Origin: HXMU1420-13 sp024742815
Lineage (GTDB): Bacteria > Bacteroidota > Rhodothermia > Balneolales > Balneolaceae
Reading direction: 5' to 3'
DNA length: 64,000 nucleotides
NCBI GenBank assembly: GCA_024742815.1
Contig: JANSXX010000011.1
Span: forward strand, 1 to 64,000
Shown: piece after piece, positions 1 through 7,368 of the stretch
How the letters are laid out: each line of letters starts with the position of its first letter
Position numbering within the stretch: position 1 is the first letter of the stretch
The notes under the pieces: generated by a model
What the model was told of the DNA's origin: nothing
Seen by the model: the letters and a program-made list of their open reading frames with translations, nothing else
The model's database searches: none
Position numbers and translations under genes: made by a program

Positions 1-101
1 ACCCCGTCTTTGCCCGTGATCGGTTTGCCTTGCAATAATTGCTGCGACATCTGAGCAACCAAGGCATCTAATGGGGTTTCTTTACTTTTTTTCTTAGTCA
101 T
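1..101 (-). CDS. IS256-family transposase, N-terminal fragment (partial at window edge)
   Basis: Read on the minus strand, an ATG at 99-101 opens a frame that starts MTKKKSKETPLDALVAQM and continues with LLQGKPITGKDGV before the window ends. Lysine-rich starts followed by a 'GKxxxGKDG' segment are typical of the N-terminus of IS256 (mutator-type) DDE transposases. The catalytic DDE core would lie outside the window. The call rests on recognising this short segment only. Whether the gene is intact beyond the edge is unknown. Confidence 0.5.
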   Translation of the reverse strand, partial: MTKKKSKETPLDALVAQMSQQLLQGKPITGKDG

Positions 102-141
102 GTGTCTATAGTAATTATGACACACTTAAATAAACAGTCTC
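1..141 (-). mobile_element. End of an IS256-like insertion sequence (partial, runs off window)
   Basis: The element contains the first 33 codons of an IS256-like transposase. Its outer end is placed near 141 because the minus strand there begins GAGACTGTTTATTTAAGTG and continues into GTCATAATT, the style of terminal inverted repeat seen in IS256-family elements. The other end lies outside the window, so neither the second inverted repeat nor a target-site duplication can be confirmed. The insertion sits about 180 bases downstream of fliR, where further export genes such as flhB are often found. Confidence 0.5.
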
Positions 142-321
142 TACGAATTATTGATTCCTGCTTACACCATCATATAAATCGCACAGTTTTGATGCCTTAA
201 CAGTTTTCCGCTTTACTCTTCGATAATAGTGCTTCAAAAATCAAAAACACCTCCCATCTTCCCCCAAAAAAAACATCACTCTTCACCAAATCACTTTATC
301 ACGTTATCACCCAATCACTCC

Positions 322-1119
322 CTAATTCACCGGACCGGGCATGATTTCACCAAGAATACCTTCCAAAAAGAAAAACAGTTTCTGAAAAATGATGTCGAAT
401 GCGGTTGGCAAGTATGGGAGCACCAGCATGAACATGGCAATTCCCACTCCCATTTTTATAGGCAACGAAATAAACATCAGATTAGCCTGGGGCATGATGC
501 GGGCAAATATTGCGATACAGACATCAATTAAGAAAATGGCCATCATAAATGGCGAAGTTAGCTGCACACCTACCACAAATAAATATTTGGCAATGTCCAA
601 CATATAAGGTCCAGCCAGGTGCACATTATGATCGACCGCTGGTACAATTTCGTAGCTTCGCGCTAAAGCAGTTATATAGATTTTATCACCGCCAATGGTT
701 AAAAAAACAATCACTGCAATCATCCCCAAAATATTGGCAACAATAGAGTTCTGCCGCTCTGAAGAACTATCTACCATCATCGCAAACGATAAACCGGTGT
801 TGTAGCTGATCAATGTACCGGCCATTTCAAATCCGGCAAATACCAACTGCCCTACCATTCCCATGGCTATTCCAACCAGCGCTTCGGCGGCGATGGCAAT
901 AAACACCGCTAAGGTGCCATCACTTGCGCTAACAAAAGCTTGTTCTCCGGGAATCACATAAAACAAAACGATGGTGGTTACCATCGCGAAATACAACCGA
1001 ACCTGACGTGGAAACGCACTGTTATTGAAAAATGGCGCCGTCATTATCACTCCACCTACCCTCACGAAAATGAGAAAGATCGATAAAATCGCATCTATGG
1101 TAAGTGAATCGGCTCCCAT
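322..1119 (-). CDS. fliR: Flagellar export gate protein FliR
   Basis: FliR is an inner-membrane component of the flagellar type III export gate, forming a helical channel complex with FliP and FliQ inside the MS ring. The 265-residue length is normal for the family. The protein is almost wholly hydrophobic, with several membrane segments, including an N-terminal one (ILSIFLIFVRVGGVIMTAPFF) followed by the FPRQVRLYFA loop typical of FliR. It is the last gene of the motA-to-fliR run and lies 13 bases after fliQ. An IS256-like element lies just downstream, so cotranscription with any following flh gene may be affected. Confidence 0.95.
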   Translation of the reverse strand: MGADSLTIDAILSIFLIFVRVGGVIMTAPFFNNSAFPRQVRLYFAMVTTIVLFYVIPGEQAFVSASDGTLAVFIAIAAEALVGIAMGMVGQLVFAGFEMAGTLISYNTGLSFAMMVDSSSERQNSIVANILGMIAVIVFLTIGGDKIYITALARSYEIVPAVDHNVHLAGPYMLDIAKYLFVVGVQLTSPFMMAIFLIDVCIAIFARIMPQANLMFISLPIKMGVGIAMFMLVLPYLPTAFDIIFQKLFFFLEGILGEIMPGPVN

Positions 1120-1132
1120 GGGTTATCTGCGA

Positions 1133-1402
1133 TCAAAGAGCGACTTGAGGAATAAACTCGAAAGCGCGTGTGGTAAAGTCGATGGCAAACTGTAGCATAA
1201 ACCCGAACATAAAGAAGAGCACCGCCACCACCGCAACCATTTTAGGCACGTAGGTTAGTGTCATTTCCTGAATAGAAGTTGCAGCCTGAAAAATGGCAAT
1301 TCCTAAGCCCACCGAAACAGCGGCGATCATCACCGGTGCACATAGTACTACAACGGCTGTTAACATTTCTTGAACCCAAAATAATGCGGTATCGATATTC
1401 AT
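1133..1402 (-). CDS. fliQ: Flagellar export gate protein FliQ
   Basis: FliQ is the smallest membrane subunit of the flagellar export gate and packs around the FliP-FliR channel. At 89 residues it has the usual family size, with two hydrophobic hairpin helices (about residues 15-40 and 50-78) separated by the conserved AATSIQEMTLTYVPK loop. It lies between fliP and fliR with gaps of 5 and 13 bases, the canonical fliPQR order, which implies cotranscription. Confidence 0.96.
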   Translation of the reverse strand: MNIDTALFWVQEMLTAVVVLCAPVMIAAVSVGLGIAIFQAATSIQEMTLTYVPKMVAVVAVLFFMFGFMLQFAIDFTTRAFEFIPQVAL

Positions 1403-1407
1403 AATAA

Positions 1408-2190
1408 TTACCTAAAACTTTCTACTAAAGATGAAACCAGTAAGTACCAACCATCGGTAAGTACAAATACCAGAATTTTAAAGGGTAGCGAAACCATCAC
1501 AGGTGGCAAGAACATGATCCCCATTGCGAGTAAGATGGAAGCCACTACCAGATCAATCACCATAAATGGGATATAAATCATAAAGCCGATTTGAAAGGCT
1601 ATACGCAACTCGCTTAATACGAAGGCCGGAACGGCTACATACAATGGTAAAGTTTCTGCAGAACCGATGGTTTCGATACCTGCCATATCCATGAAGTACA
1701 GCAGATCGTCATCGGAAGTTTGGCGAATCATGAATTGCTTTAGTGGAACTGCAGCAGCGGCCAACGCCTCCATCTGCGTCATCTGATCGTTGGTATAAGG
1801 CTGTATGGCTTCCTGATTTATTTTATCAAAAGTTGGCTTCATGATAAAAATGGTTAGAAAAAGCGCCAGTCCGATCAGTACCTGATTTGGTGGCGATTGC
1901 TGCGTTCCTAATCCCATCCGCAGAAAGAAAAACACGATTATAATCCGCGTAAAGCTGGTCATCATGGTGATAAATGCCGCCCCGAAAGAAAGTACGGTAA
2001 TGATCACCAATGCTTGAATGGCAGAAGAAAAATCATCGTCTTCAGAGCCACCGCCTCCTATGGAAAGGTCGATTTGAGGTATCGATGTTTGAGCTTCAAC
2101 CTGAGTCGGAAGCATCAAAAACGAACATAGAATAAGTAGTAGCAGTGTTGGTTTGCCCAACCTGCAAGTTTTGTTGATAACCCGTAACAT
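1408..2190 (-). CDS. fliP: Flagellar export gate protein FliP
   Basis: FliP forms the core of the export channel together with FliR. The 260-residue protein starts with a cleavable-looking signal peptide (hydrophobic stretch around residues 16-33 ending VEA-Q), as is known for FliP. The family signature is visible in RMGLGTQQSPPNQVLIGLAL, and several further membrane helices follow. fliO is immediately upstream and fliQ 5 bases downstream. Confidence 0.96.
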   Translation of the reverse strand: MLRVINKTCRLGKPTLLLLILCSFLMLPTQVEAQTSIPQIDLSIGGGGSEDDDFSSAIQALVIITVLSFGAAFITMMTSFTRIIIVFFFLRMGLGTQQSPPNQVLIGLALFLTIFIMKPTFDKINQEAIQPYTNDQMTQMEALAAAAVPLKQFMIRQTSDDDLLYFMDMAGIETIGSAETLPLYVAVPAFVLSELRIAFQIGFMIYIPFMVIDLVVASILLAMGIMFLPPVMVSLPFKILVFVLTDGWYLLVSSLVESFR

Positions 2191-2215
2191 GGTAATAGTT
2201 AGTTAACTAGTTTAG

Positions 2216-2824
2216 TTAGTTGCCTAGCATTTTATAAATAGAGTTGAAATCACTTTCCGACAACTCTTCCTCTTGTTTGGCCGGCTTCGATTTCCACTCG
2301 TTTTTAGGGTAGCGATGCAGCAGATTAATTGCATTGGCTGATACACCGACTACCCAAATCTCTTCATTAATTTCCAGCACTTTCATCTGCACTCCTTGCC
2401 CGATAATGTGCTGCGATAATTCGTTGATGTCTGATTCTTTGACATCCGTTTTTTTCTTCTTTTTATTACTCCAGGCCCATAATCCGCCCAGTAGCGTAAT
2501 CATCACTAAAAAAGTGGTAAACGCATTTTGAAACATCGCCGGTTGTTCGCTCTCAGCTACTTCTGACCCCTGCTCTTGCTTGGTCGTTGATTCTCTGCTA
2601 ACCTCTTGATTACTCTCGTTTAATAATGCGCTTTTAATACTTTTGGTTTGTTGCTGCACCGAATCCTGTGCCGACACTAACACCGTGTTTTTTTGTGTCG
2701 GCAAATCCATTTTCGATACCAGAAAAATCCACAGAACCAACAAACCCACACTCACTGAAATTACAATGCGTAAAATTGTTTTTGGATCTTTATTGGATTG
2801 ATTAAGTAGGCTGGCAATATTCAT
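2216..2824 (-). CDS. fliO: FliO-like flagellar assembly protein
   Basis: FliO assists assembly of the FliP ring. Sequence conservation in the family is low, so the call relies on position (directly before fliP, overlapping fliN by one base as TAATG) and on architecture. A hydrophobic segment lies near residues 20-37. A Ser/Gln-rich linker follows, then a second membrane segment (FLVMITLLGGLWAW, about residues 104-119). After that comes a Lys-rich stop and a small C-terminal domain with QMKVLEINEEIWVVGVS, like the FliO_YraL/FliZ fold. The 202-residue length is longer than many FliO proteins because of the extra N-terminal membrane segment. Confidence 0.8.
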   Translation of the reverse strand: MNIASLLNQSNKDPKTILRIVISVSVGLLVLWIFLVSKMDLPTQKNTVLVSAQDSVQQQTKSIKSALLNESNQEVSRESTTKQEQGSEVAESEQPAMFQNAFTTFLVMITLLGGLWAWSNKKKKKTDVKESDINELSQHIIGQGVQMKVLEINEEIWVVGVSANAINLLHRYPKNEWKSKPAKQEEELSESDFNSIYKMLGN

Positions 2825-3747
2825 TAGTTCATTTTCACTAAATGTTGCCGGGTTGTAATCAGGTTGGAAATTCGAACGCCAAAATGTTCGTCGATCACCA
2901 CCACTTCACCTTGAGCAATTTTTTGCCCATTCACCATAATATCTACCGGTTCACCCGCTAGTTTATCTAACTCAATTACCGATCCTTTAGCCAATTGCAG
3001 CACTCTGCCGAGTGGTAATTCGATGCGGCCCAATTCAACCGAAACTTCCATTTCCACATCGCGAAGCATATCCATGCTTTTGCCGTCTTCGCCGATGATA
3101 TCCAGTGGCACATCGTCATCAAAATCTTCGAATTCGATATAGCTTCCGGAAATTTCTTCTTCTTGTTCGAAGCCTGCATCTTCTTTCAGTTCTTTGAACC
3201 CGTCTTCCGGCTCAACACTTTCTTCAACGGGCTCTTCAACTACAATTTTAGCCTCAGGATTACCGATTAGAATTCCGGCGTGTACATTTTCATCTGCTAA
3301 ACCTTCTACTTCCAGTTTTGCATGTAAATATTCGGTATGATGGAGTTGCTCAAACAATTGAGAGTGTTCCATAGGCTTGATACCTTCCAAGTCGAATTCA
3401 ATGCCGTCTTCAACCAGCACTTCTTTGAAGGTATTTCGGAGCTCATTCGAGAATTTATTTAATAGATCAATGGTCTTATCATTGAACGTTTTTTCCTCGA
3501 TGCCAAGCATGATGCTACTCAACAATCCAAACCATTCTTTGTCGAGAATGGCGATAATATCCTGCTCGCTTACGGTATCGTAGGCTACCAAATAGATATC
3601 TTCGTTACCCAGCGCCTGATATCCCGATTCGGTGTCAATCATACCGGTGTCGGTAAGCGTCACATTGGTTTCTTCCAGGAGTACCGAAGTAAGGAATTCT
3701 TCTATTTTGGGAAGGTATCGGGTAATCTGATCTTTATAATTTTCCAT
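2824..3747 (-). CDS. fliN: C-ring switch protein FliN (long form, FliY-like)
   Basis: This is a component of the flagellar C-ring. The last 85 or so residues are a clear SpoA/FliN domain (VEVSVELGRIELPLGRVLQL and the GEVVVIDEHFGVRI end). At 307 residues it is more than twice the size of enteric FliN. The N-terminal half (about 1-165) resembles the CheC/FliY-type fold in predicted pattern but shows no clear E-x2-N phosphatase motif (KFSN where EIGN would be expected). An acidic linker joins the two parts. The gene lies between fliM and fliO, separated from fliM by two bases, so translational coupling is likely. Confidence 0.88.
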   Translation of the reverse strand: MENYKDQITRYLPKIEEFLTSVLLEETNVTLTDTGMIDTESGYQALGNEDIYLVAYDTVSEQDIIAILDKEWFGLLSSIMLGIEEKTFNDKTIDLLNKFSNELRNTFKEVLVEDGIEFDLEGIKPMEHSQLFEQLHHTEYLHAKLEVEGLADENVHAGILIGNPEAKIVVEEPVEESVEPEDGFKELKEDAGFEQEEEISGSYIEFEDFDDDVPLDIIGEDGKSMDMLRDVEMEVSVELGRIELPLGRVLQLAKGSVIELDKLAGEPVDIMVNGQKIAQGEVVVIDEHFGVRISNLITTRQHLVKMN

Positions 3748-3749
3748 AG

Positions 3750-4685
3750 TTATACCAATTCCTGTTCATTAATTTCTTCAATAATCTCAAACACTTTAAT
3801 GGCCTTGCGCCCTTGTTTTAGTCCAGGGTAGCCATTCATTTTAGTAACTCCATTCACTTTTATTTCCAACGGCTCATCTGCTTTCTGTTTTAAAGGAATG
3901 GTATCGCCTTCTTTTAGGCTTAGGATGTCATCCAACGAGAGTACCGTTGTACCGAGTAGTGGCTGAATTTTTACCGGAGCTTTTTTCAGTGTTCGACGAT
4001 AATCGAGGGCTGCCTCATTATTCAGACGTTGTACGTTCGATCCTCTGTCTTTTTTGATGATGGAATCGTTGAGCGCACGCTTTAAAAACGAGTACGAATA
4101 AGCAACACTTACTTCTACTTTTTCGCTACCCAGATCTACCAAAATTTTGGCCGATAAGGTTGGATCAACGGAGGCAAAGTGTAAGTTATCCGGTTTATTT
4201 TCGTAGGAAGTGGATTCGATATTAAATCGCATATACGGTTCCCACGCAACCCGGATTTCTTCAATCACGCTTTTCATAATGCGTGAAATTATTTTTTCTT
4301 CGATGGTGGTAAGTACCCGTTTATGTGATAAATCAATACCGGGACCTCCACTTTGGCGCTCGATAATGTGGATACAAAACTCAGGCGGCATAGAAACGAT
4401 GATTTCGCCACCTAGCAGCTTACCCTGTAAAATGTAGATTACTGCCGGACTCGGTAAATCTTTAGTGAAATCATCCGAAGAAAATTGCTCAATTCTGTTG
4501 AGCGAAACATCTACTTTATAATTAAGCGATGTACTGTAAATACGTCCCAAGCCGCGTGCAATAGTATCGTGGATCTGCCCAATTGTGCGCATGATCTCTT
4601 TACTAAACAGCTTTGGGCGGCGGAAGTCGTAGGGAACTACAAACTTAACCTTGCCCTTTTTTTTGTTGGGGGTTTGGGAGCCCAT
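3750..4685 (-). CDS. fliM: Flagellar motor switch protein FliM, lacking the N-terminal CheY-binding segment
   Basis: FliM forms the middle of the C-ring and normally receives CheY-P. The family signature VVPYDFRRPKLFSKE is at residues 16-30, the central domain includes the ERQSGGPG segment, and a SpoA domain ends the protein (LSLKEGDTIPL and following). At 311 residues the length is near normal. The usual N-terminal LSQxEIDALL peptide, which binds CheY-P, is absent: only a short basic segment (NKKKGKVK) precedes the YDFRRP motif. No upstream in-frame start that would add it was seen; the gap to fliL is only 24 bases. Confidence 0.94.
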   Translation of the reverse strand: MGSQTPNKKKGKVKFVVPYDFRRPKLFSKEIMRTIGQIHDTIARGLGRIYSTSLNYKVDVSLNRIEQFSSDDFTKDLPSPAVIYILQGKLLGGEIIVSMPPEFCIHIIERQSGGPGIDLSHKRVLTTIEEKIISRIMKSVIEEIRVAWEPYMRFNIESTSYENKPDNLHFASVDPTLSAKILVDLGSEKVEVSVAYSYSFLKRALNDSIIKKDRGSNVQRLNNEAALDYRRTLKKAPVKIQPLLGTTVLSLDDILSLKEGDTIPLKQKADEPLEIKVNGVTKMNGYPGLKQGRKAIKVFEIIEEINEQELV

Positions 4686-4709
4686 TGTACTTACGGTATT
4701 TGATTAAAC

Positions 4710-5204
4710 TCATTGCAATACATACTTCGTGAAATACAAGTTTTGTACCGAAGTCTCCCCAATTGAAGAATTAATTATATCGGTTACTTCCTGCCGTAAT
4801 ACTTCACGCTCTTCTGCAGTAGTGAGCTCACTTACCGTACGCGACGAAAATGCTTCTATAAGGTCTTGTTTTACCTTCGGGTTATTCGTTTCCATTAATG
4901 GAATATGCTCTAAATGCATTTCAAGGCTGATTTCTACCATTAAATAGCGCCTGCCGTTGGTATTTGCGGGATTTACTACCAACTGCTCCATCATGTATGT
5001 GCCCATTTCCGGTGGTTCTTCCTCGTTCATTTTAGCGTATAAACTTGGATAATAGGAGTCCACGATCACGTAGGCGAGGTACGCCTGACCTGCAAGAATT
5101 AGTACAAGCAGGAAAATTTTTCCAATAGCTACCAGTTTATTGGGAGCTCCTTTCGATTTGGAATCGCCTTTTTTGTCTTTTGTATTTTTTTTGTTTTCTG
5201 CCAT
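4710..5204 (-). CDS. fliL: Flagellar basal body-associated protein FliL
   Basis: FliL is a single-span inner-membrane protein that associates with the stator units around the basal body. A Lys-rich cytoplasmic N-terminus (residues 1-25) is followed by one membrane segment (IGKIFLLVLILAGQAYLAYV, about 27-46) and a periplasmic stomatin-like domain containing NGRRYLMVEISLEM. The 164-residue length is typical. It lies between motB (12 bases) and fliM (24 bases), the usual motAB-fliLM arrangement. Confidence 0.92.
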   Translation of the reverse strand: MAENKKNTKDKKGDSKSKGAPNKLVAIGKIFLLVLILAGQAYLAYVIVDSYYPSLYAKMNEEEPPEMGTYMMEQLVVNPANTNGRRYLMVEISLEMHLEHIPLMETNNPKVKQDLIEAFSSRTVSELTTAEEREVLRQEVTDIINSSIGETSVQNLYFTKYVLQ

Positions 5205-5216
5205 TTCAATCCTCTC

Positions 5217-5966
5217 TTATTGCTCCGTCAACGATGTTTCAATAGTAACAACGTCCATATTATCGGCCGTAGATTTGATTTTCTTATCCTTTAGGTAAAT
5301 TTCTACTCGGCGGTTTTTCCTTCTACCCTCCGGAGTTGTGTTTTCCGCAACCGGCCGGTATTCGCCATAACTGGTTGCTTTAAAATCTTGTGGATTTAAG
5401 TTTGCCAAACTTTGCAAATACTGCAGTACAGAAACAGATCGAGCTGCCCCCAGGTGCCAGTTGGTTTGATGTATATTTCCACCACTAATCGGGATATTAT
5501 CTGTATGACCTTGCACTTCCACCTCCCATCGGTTGTTATCTATCGATTTGGCTACTTCATCCAAAATTTCTTTTGCTGAATCCAACAAATCGGAAGAACC
5601 ACTTCTAAAGGCCACAGAATCATCCAAAGTGATCAGAAATCCTTCCTTAGTTGCTTCTATTTCTACGCCTTCCATTTGAGCCGCATTTTCAGCGAACTCT
5701 GCCATTGCTTGCCAACGCTCCATTTGCTCCTCTAAAAATTCGTCCACCTGCTCGGGATTCGGATTGTTTTGCAAATCGGTAGTTAAACTGCTGTTATCCG
5801 GAAAAAAACCGGAGTGCTGTTGGAAGTACGATATAAAGCTATTAAACGCCTGCTCTTCAACACCGGGGGTCATTGTATATAACAGTACAAAGAACACCAG
5901 GAGAAGCGTCACCAGGTCGCCATAGGTCATTAACCAGGTTCCAGAATCTTCTTTAGGTTTTCCCAT
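5217..5966 (-). CDS. motB: Stator protein MotB
   Basis: MotB anchors the stator to peptidoglycan and provides the ion-binding Asp. A single membrane helix spans about residues 12-32, with the critical Asp at position 17 (WLMTYGDLVTLLLVFF). The OmpA-like peptidoglycan-binding domain covers about 105-235, with the GHTDN motif at 153-157 and RRKNRRVEIYL near the C-terminus. The coding region overlaps the end of motA by 37 bases. The ion specificity (proton or sodium) cannot be decided from this sequence alone. Confidence 0.94.
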   Translation of the reverse strand: MGKPKEDSGTWLMTYGDLVTLLLVFFVLLYTMTPGVEEQAFNSFISYFQQHSGFFPDNSSLTTDLQNNPNPEQVDEFLEEQMERWQAMAEFAENAAQMEGVEIEATKEGFLITLDDSVAFRSGSSDLLDSAKEILDEVAKSIDNNRWEVEVQGHTDNIPISGGNIHQTNWHLGAARSVSVLQYLQSLANLNPQDFKATSYGEYRPVAENTTPEGRRKNRRVEIYLKDKKIKSTADNMDVVTIETSLTEQ

Positions 5967-6808
5967 TCTTTACCTTGTTGTTCTTTCCATAACTTGTACA
6001 ATTTCTCGTCGCGTGTTTTCATGATCTTAAGCCCTTCGTGATGTTTTACATACTCGGCTCTTTGGTGCGGCTCGATATAAATCAACATCTTCTTTTCCAT
6101 GATCCTCGGGTTTTCACCTTCAACCATAGAAAGCACTCCCACGCGAAACATTCGTTTTCTTTTCAGATCTTTTTCGGCCAGATATTCAACTTTACCCGCT
6201 AATGGAGCAAAAAGCATGTTCGAAAACATACTGCCATAAAGTGTTGTTAAAAGGGCTACTGCAATTCCGGCTCCAAGTGCTTCCGGATCTGAGAGGTTTT
6301 GAAGCATCAACACCATCCCGATTACGGTTCCGATCATCCCGAACGCCGGAGCAAAATTACTCATCGCCTTTAATACTGCCATAGCTGTAAACCCAAGATC
6401 TTCGGCACTATTTATTTCATCGGTTAAAATGCTGTTCAAACTCTCGGTTTTGAATCCATCCACGGCAAGTTGTAATCCGTTTCGCAGATAATCGTCCTTC
6501 AAGTGTTTCAGATCTTCATCCAATACTAAAAGCCCGCCGGTGCGAACACGGCGTGCAAACAAACTGATTAATTCCATGTCGGTACGGAGATCGACGTTGG
6601 CATCTTTCATCAGCTGCATCATAAACTGGAAGCTCTGTTTGATTTTAGCGAAATCGAAACTCACTAACGTGGATGCAAACAGTCCCCCGGCAACAATAAT
6701 GAACGAAGGGACATCAATAAAAATCAGAATACTCGATTTCGGCAAAATGGCCCCAAGCACTAAAACAATGCCAAGGGTTAAGCCTATCATACTCGATTTA
6801 TCTAGCAT
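5930..6808 (-). CDS. motA: Stator protein MotA
   Basis: MotA forms the five-subunit ring of the stator and contacts FliG. Four membrane helices are visible, two near the N-terminus (about 5-50) and two around residues 150-200. The conserved proline motif is PAFGMIGTVIGMVLML, and the cytoplasmic loop carries the RRVRTGG and LVLDEDL charged patches. The 292-residue length is slightly above the norm because of a charged C-terminal tail that overlaps motB. It is the first gene of the motA-fliR unit and has a sigma-28-like promoter at 6885-6910, about 75 bases upstream. Confidence 0.95.
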   Translation of the reverse strand: MLDKSSMIGLTLGIVLVLGAILPKSSILIFIDVPSFIIVAGGLFASTLVSFDFAKIKQSFQFMMQLMKDANVDLRTDMELISLFARRVRTGGLLVLDEDLKHLKDDYLRNGLQLAVDGFKTESLNSILTDEINSAEDLGFTAMAVLKAMSNFAPAFGMIGTVIGMVLMLQNLSDPEALGAGIAVALLTTLYGSMFSNMLFAPLAGKVEYLAEKDLKRKRMFRVGVLSMVEGENPRIMEKKMLIYIEPHQRAEYVKHHEGLKIMKTRDEKLYKLWKEQQGKEWENLKKILEPG

Positions 6809-6884
6809 ATCATTCTCGGTCTTTTACTTTGATCGGGTACTAGCCCACCCGATTCCAAAGTGATTTGTGGGGTTCTTCCGAGGA

Positions 6885-6910
6885 TTATCGGCCGAATTTT
6901 GCGAGTTTTA
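6885..6910 (-). promoter_or_regulatory. Sigma-28-type promoter upstream of motA
   Basis: On the minus strand TAAA (6910-6907) is followed after 15 bases by CCGATAA (6891-6885). Extended by one base, the second element reads GCCGATAA, identical to the classical FliA -10 consensus, at near-canonical spacing. It is the best match of the set found in this window and would drive the stator, C-ring and export-gate operon. Confidence 0.7.
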
Positions 6911-6951
6911 AGAGCCCTGGAATAAAAATTTTAGAGAGGTGAATGTTGAAA

Positions 6952-6984
6952 GTTCGATTGCTCGAAGTTCGATGTTCCAAGTTC
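6952..6984. repeat. Imperfect TTCGA-type intergenic repeat, copy 1
   Basis: This stretch is built of repeated GTTCGAT/CGAAGTTC words. It shares most bases with a second copy at 7214-7257 (common core GTTCGATTG-TCGAAGTTC-ATGTTCC). The internal TTCGAA-like symmetry makes each copy partly self-complementary. No coding capacity is apparent. The function is unknown. Confidence 0.5.
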
Positions 6985-7213
6985 ATTATTCAGCCGTTCC
7001 TTCGACCTCATCTACACCTACACATTAAGTTACGGTGCATGAATGTCTTCTCCTTCGCAAGGAGAAGGACTCGTTGATATTGAATCGAGCCAATTTCATT
7101 TTAGAAAAAACATTAAAAAGAGACTTGTTTTCTAGATGAAAATGAAAGATCTAAGCAGAAATCAACAAATCGTAATTCGTAAATCTAAAATCGCCTATTC
7201 GTAATTCTTCCCC

Positions 7214-7257
7214 GTTCGATTGTTCGAAGTTCAATGTTCCTTTGTTCGATTGTTCAC
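7214..7257. repeat. Imperfect TTCGA-type intergenic repeat, copy 2
   Basis: This is the second copy of the GTTCGATTG/TCGAAGTTC/ATGTTCC unit at 6952-6984, followed by a partial third unit (TTTGTTCGATTGTTCAC). It lies just beyond the flgE terminator. Confidence 0.5.
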
Positions 7258-7278
7258 TTTTTCACCTGTTCAACAAAA

Positions 7279-7320
7279 GAAAAGACCCCCATCAACATTT
7301 CGTTAAACGGGGGTCTTTAA
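7279..7320 (-). terminator. Rho-independent terminator of the flgB-flgE operon
   Basis: A ten-base stem pairs AAAGACCCCC (7281-7290) with GGGGGTCTTT (7309-7318) around an 18-base loop. On the minus strand it is followed by a T-rich run (TTTTCTTTTG). It lies about 50 bases after the flgE stop codon. Confidence 0.88.
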
Positions 7321-7368
7321 CCAACCTACCATGAAGTTCTACTAAAAACTTGTATTACTTATCGGAGA

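Larger units (their letters stand above)
6809..7368. other. 560-base intergenic region between motA and flgE
   Basis: No gene is supported here. The region holds the motA promoter (6885-6910), two copies of an imperfect TTCGATTG/TTCGAAGTTC low-complexity repeat (6952-6984 and 7214-7257) and the flgE terminator (7279-7320). A short inverted repeat CTCCTTCGCAAGGAG lies near 7051-7065. Confidence 0.7.

Noticed and set aside
229..531. 100-residue open frame on the plus strand beside fliR
   Set aside because: It is mostly antisense to fliR and starts in low-complexity DNA. The His- and Lys-rich product has no family features.
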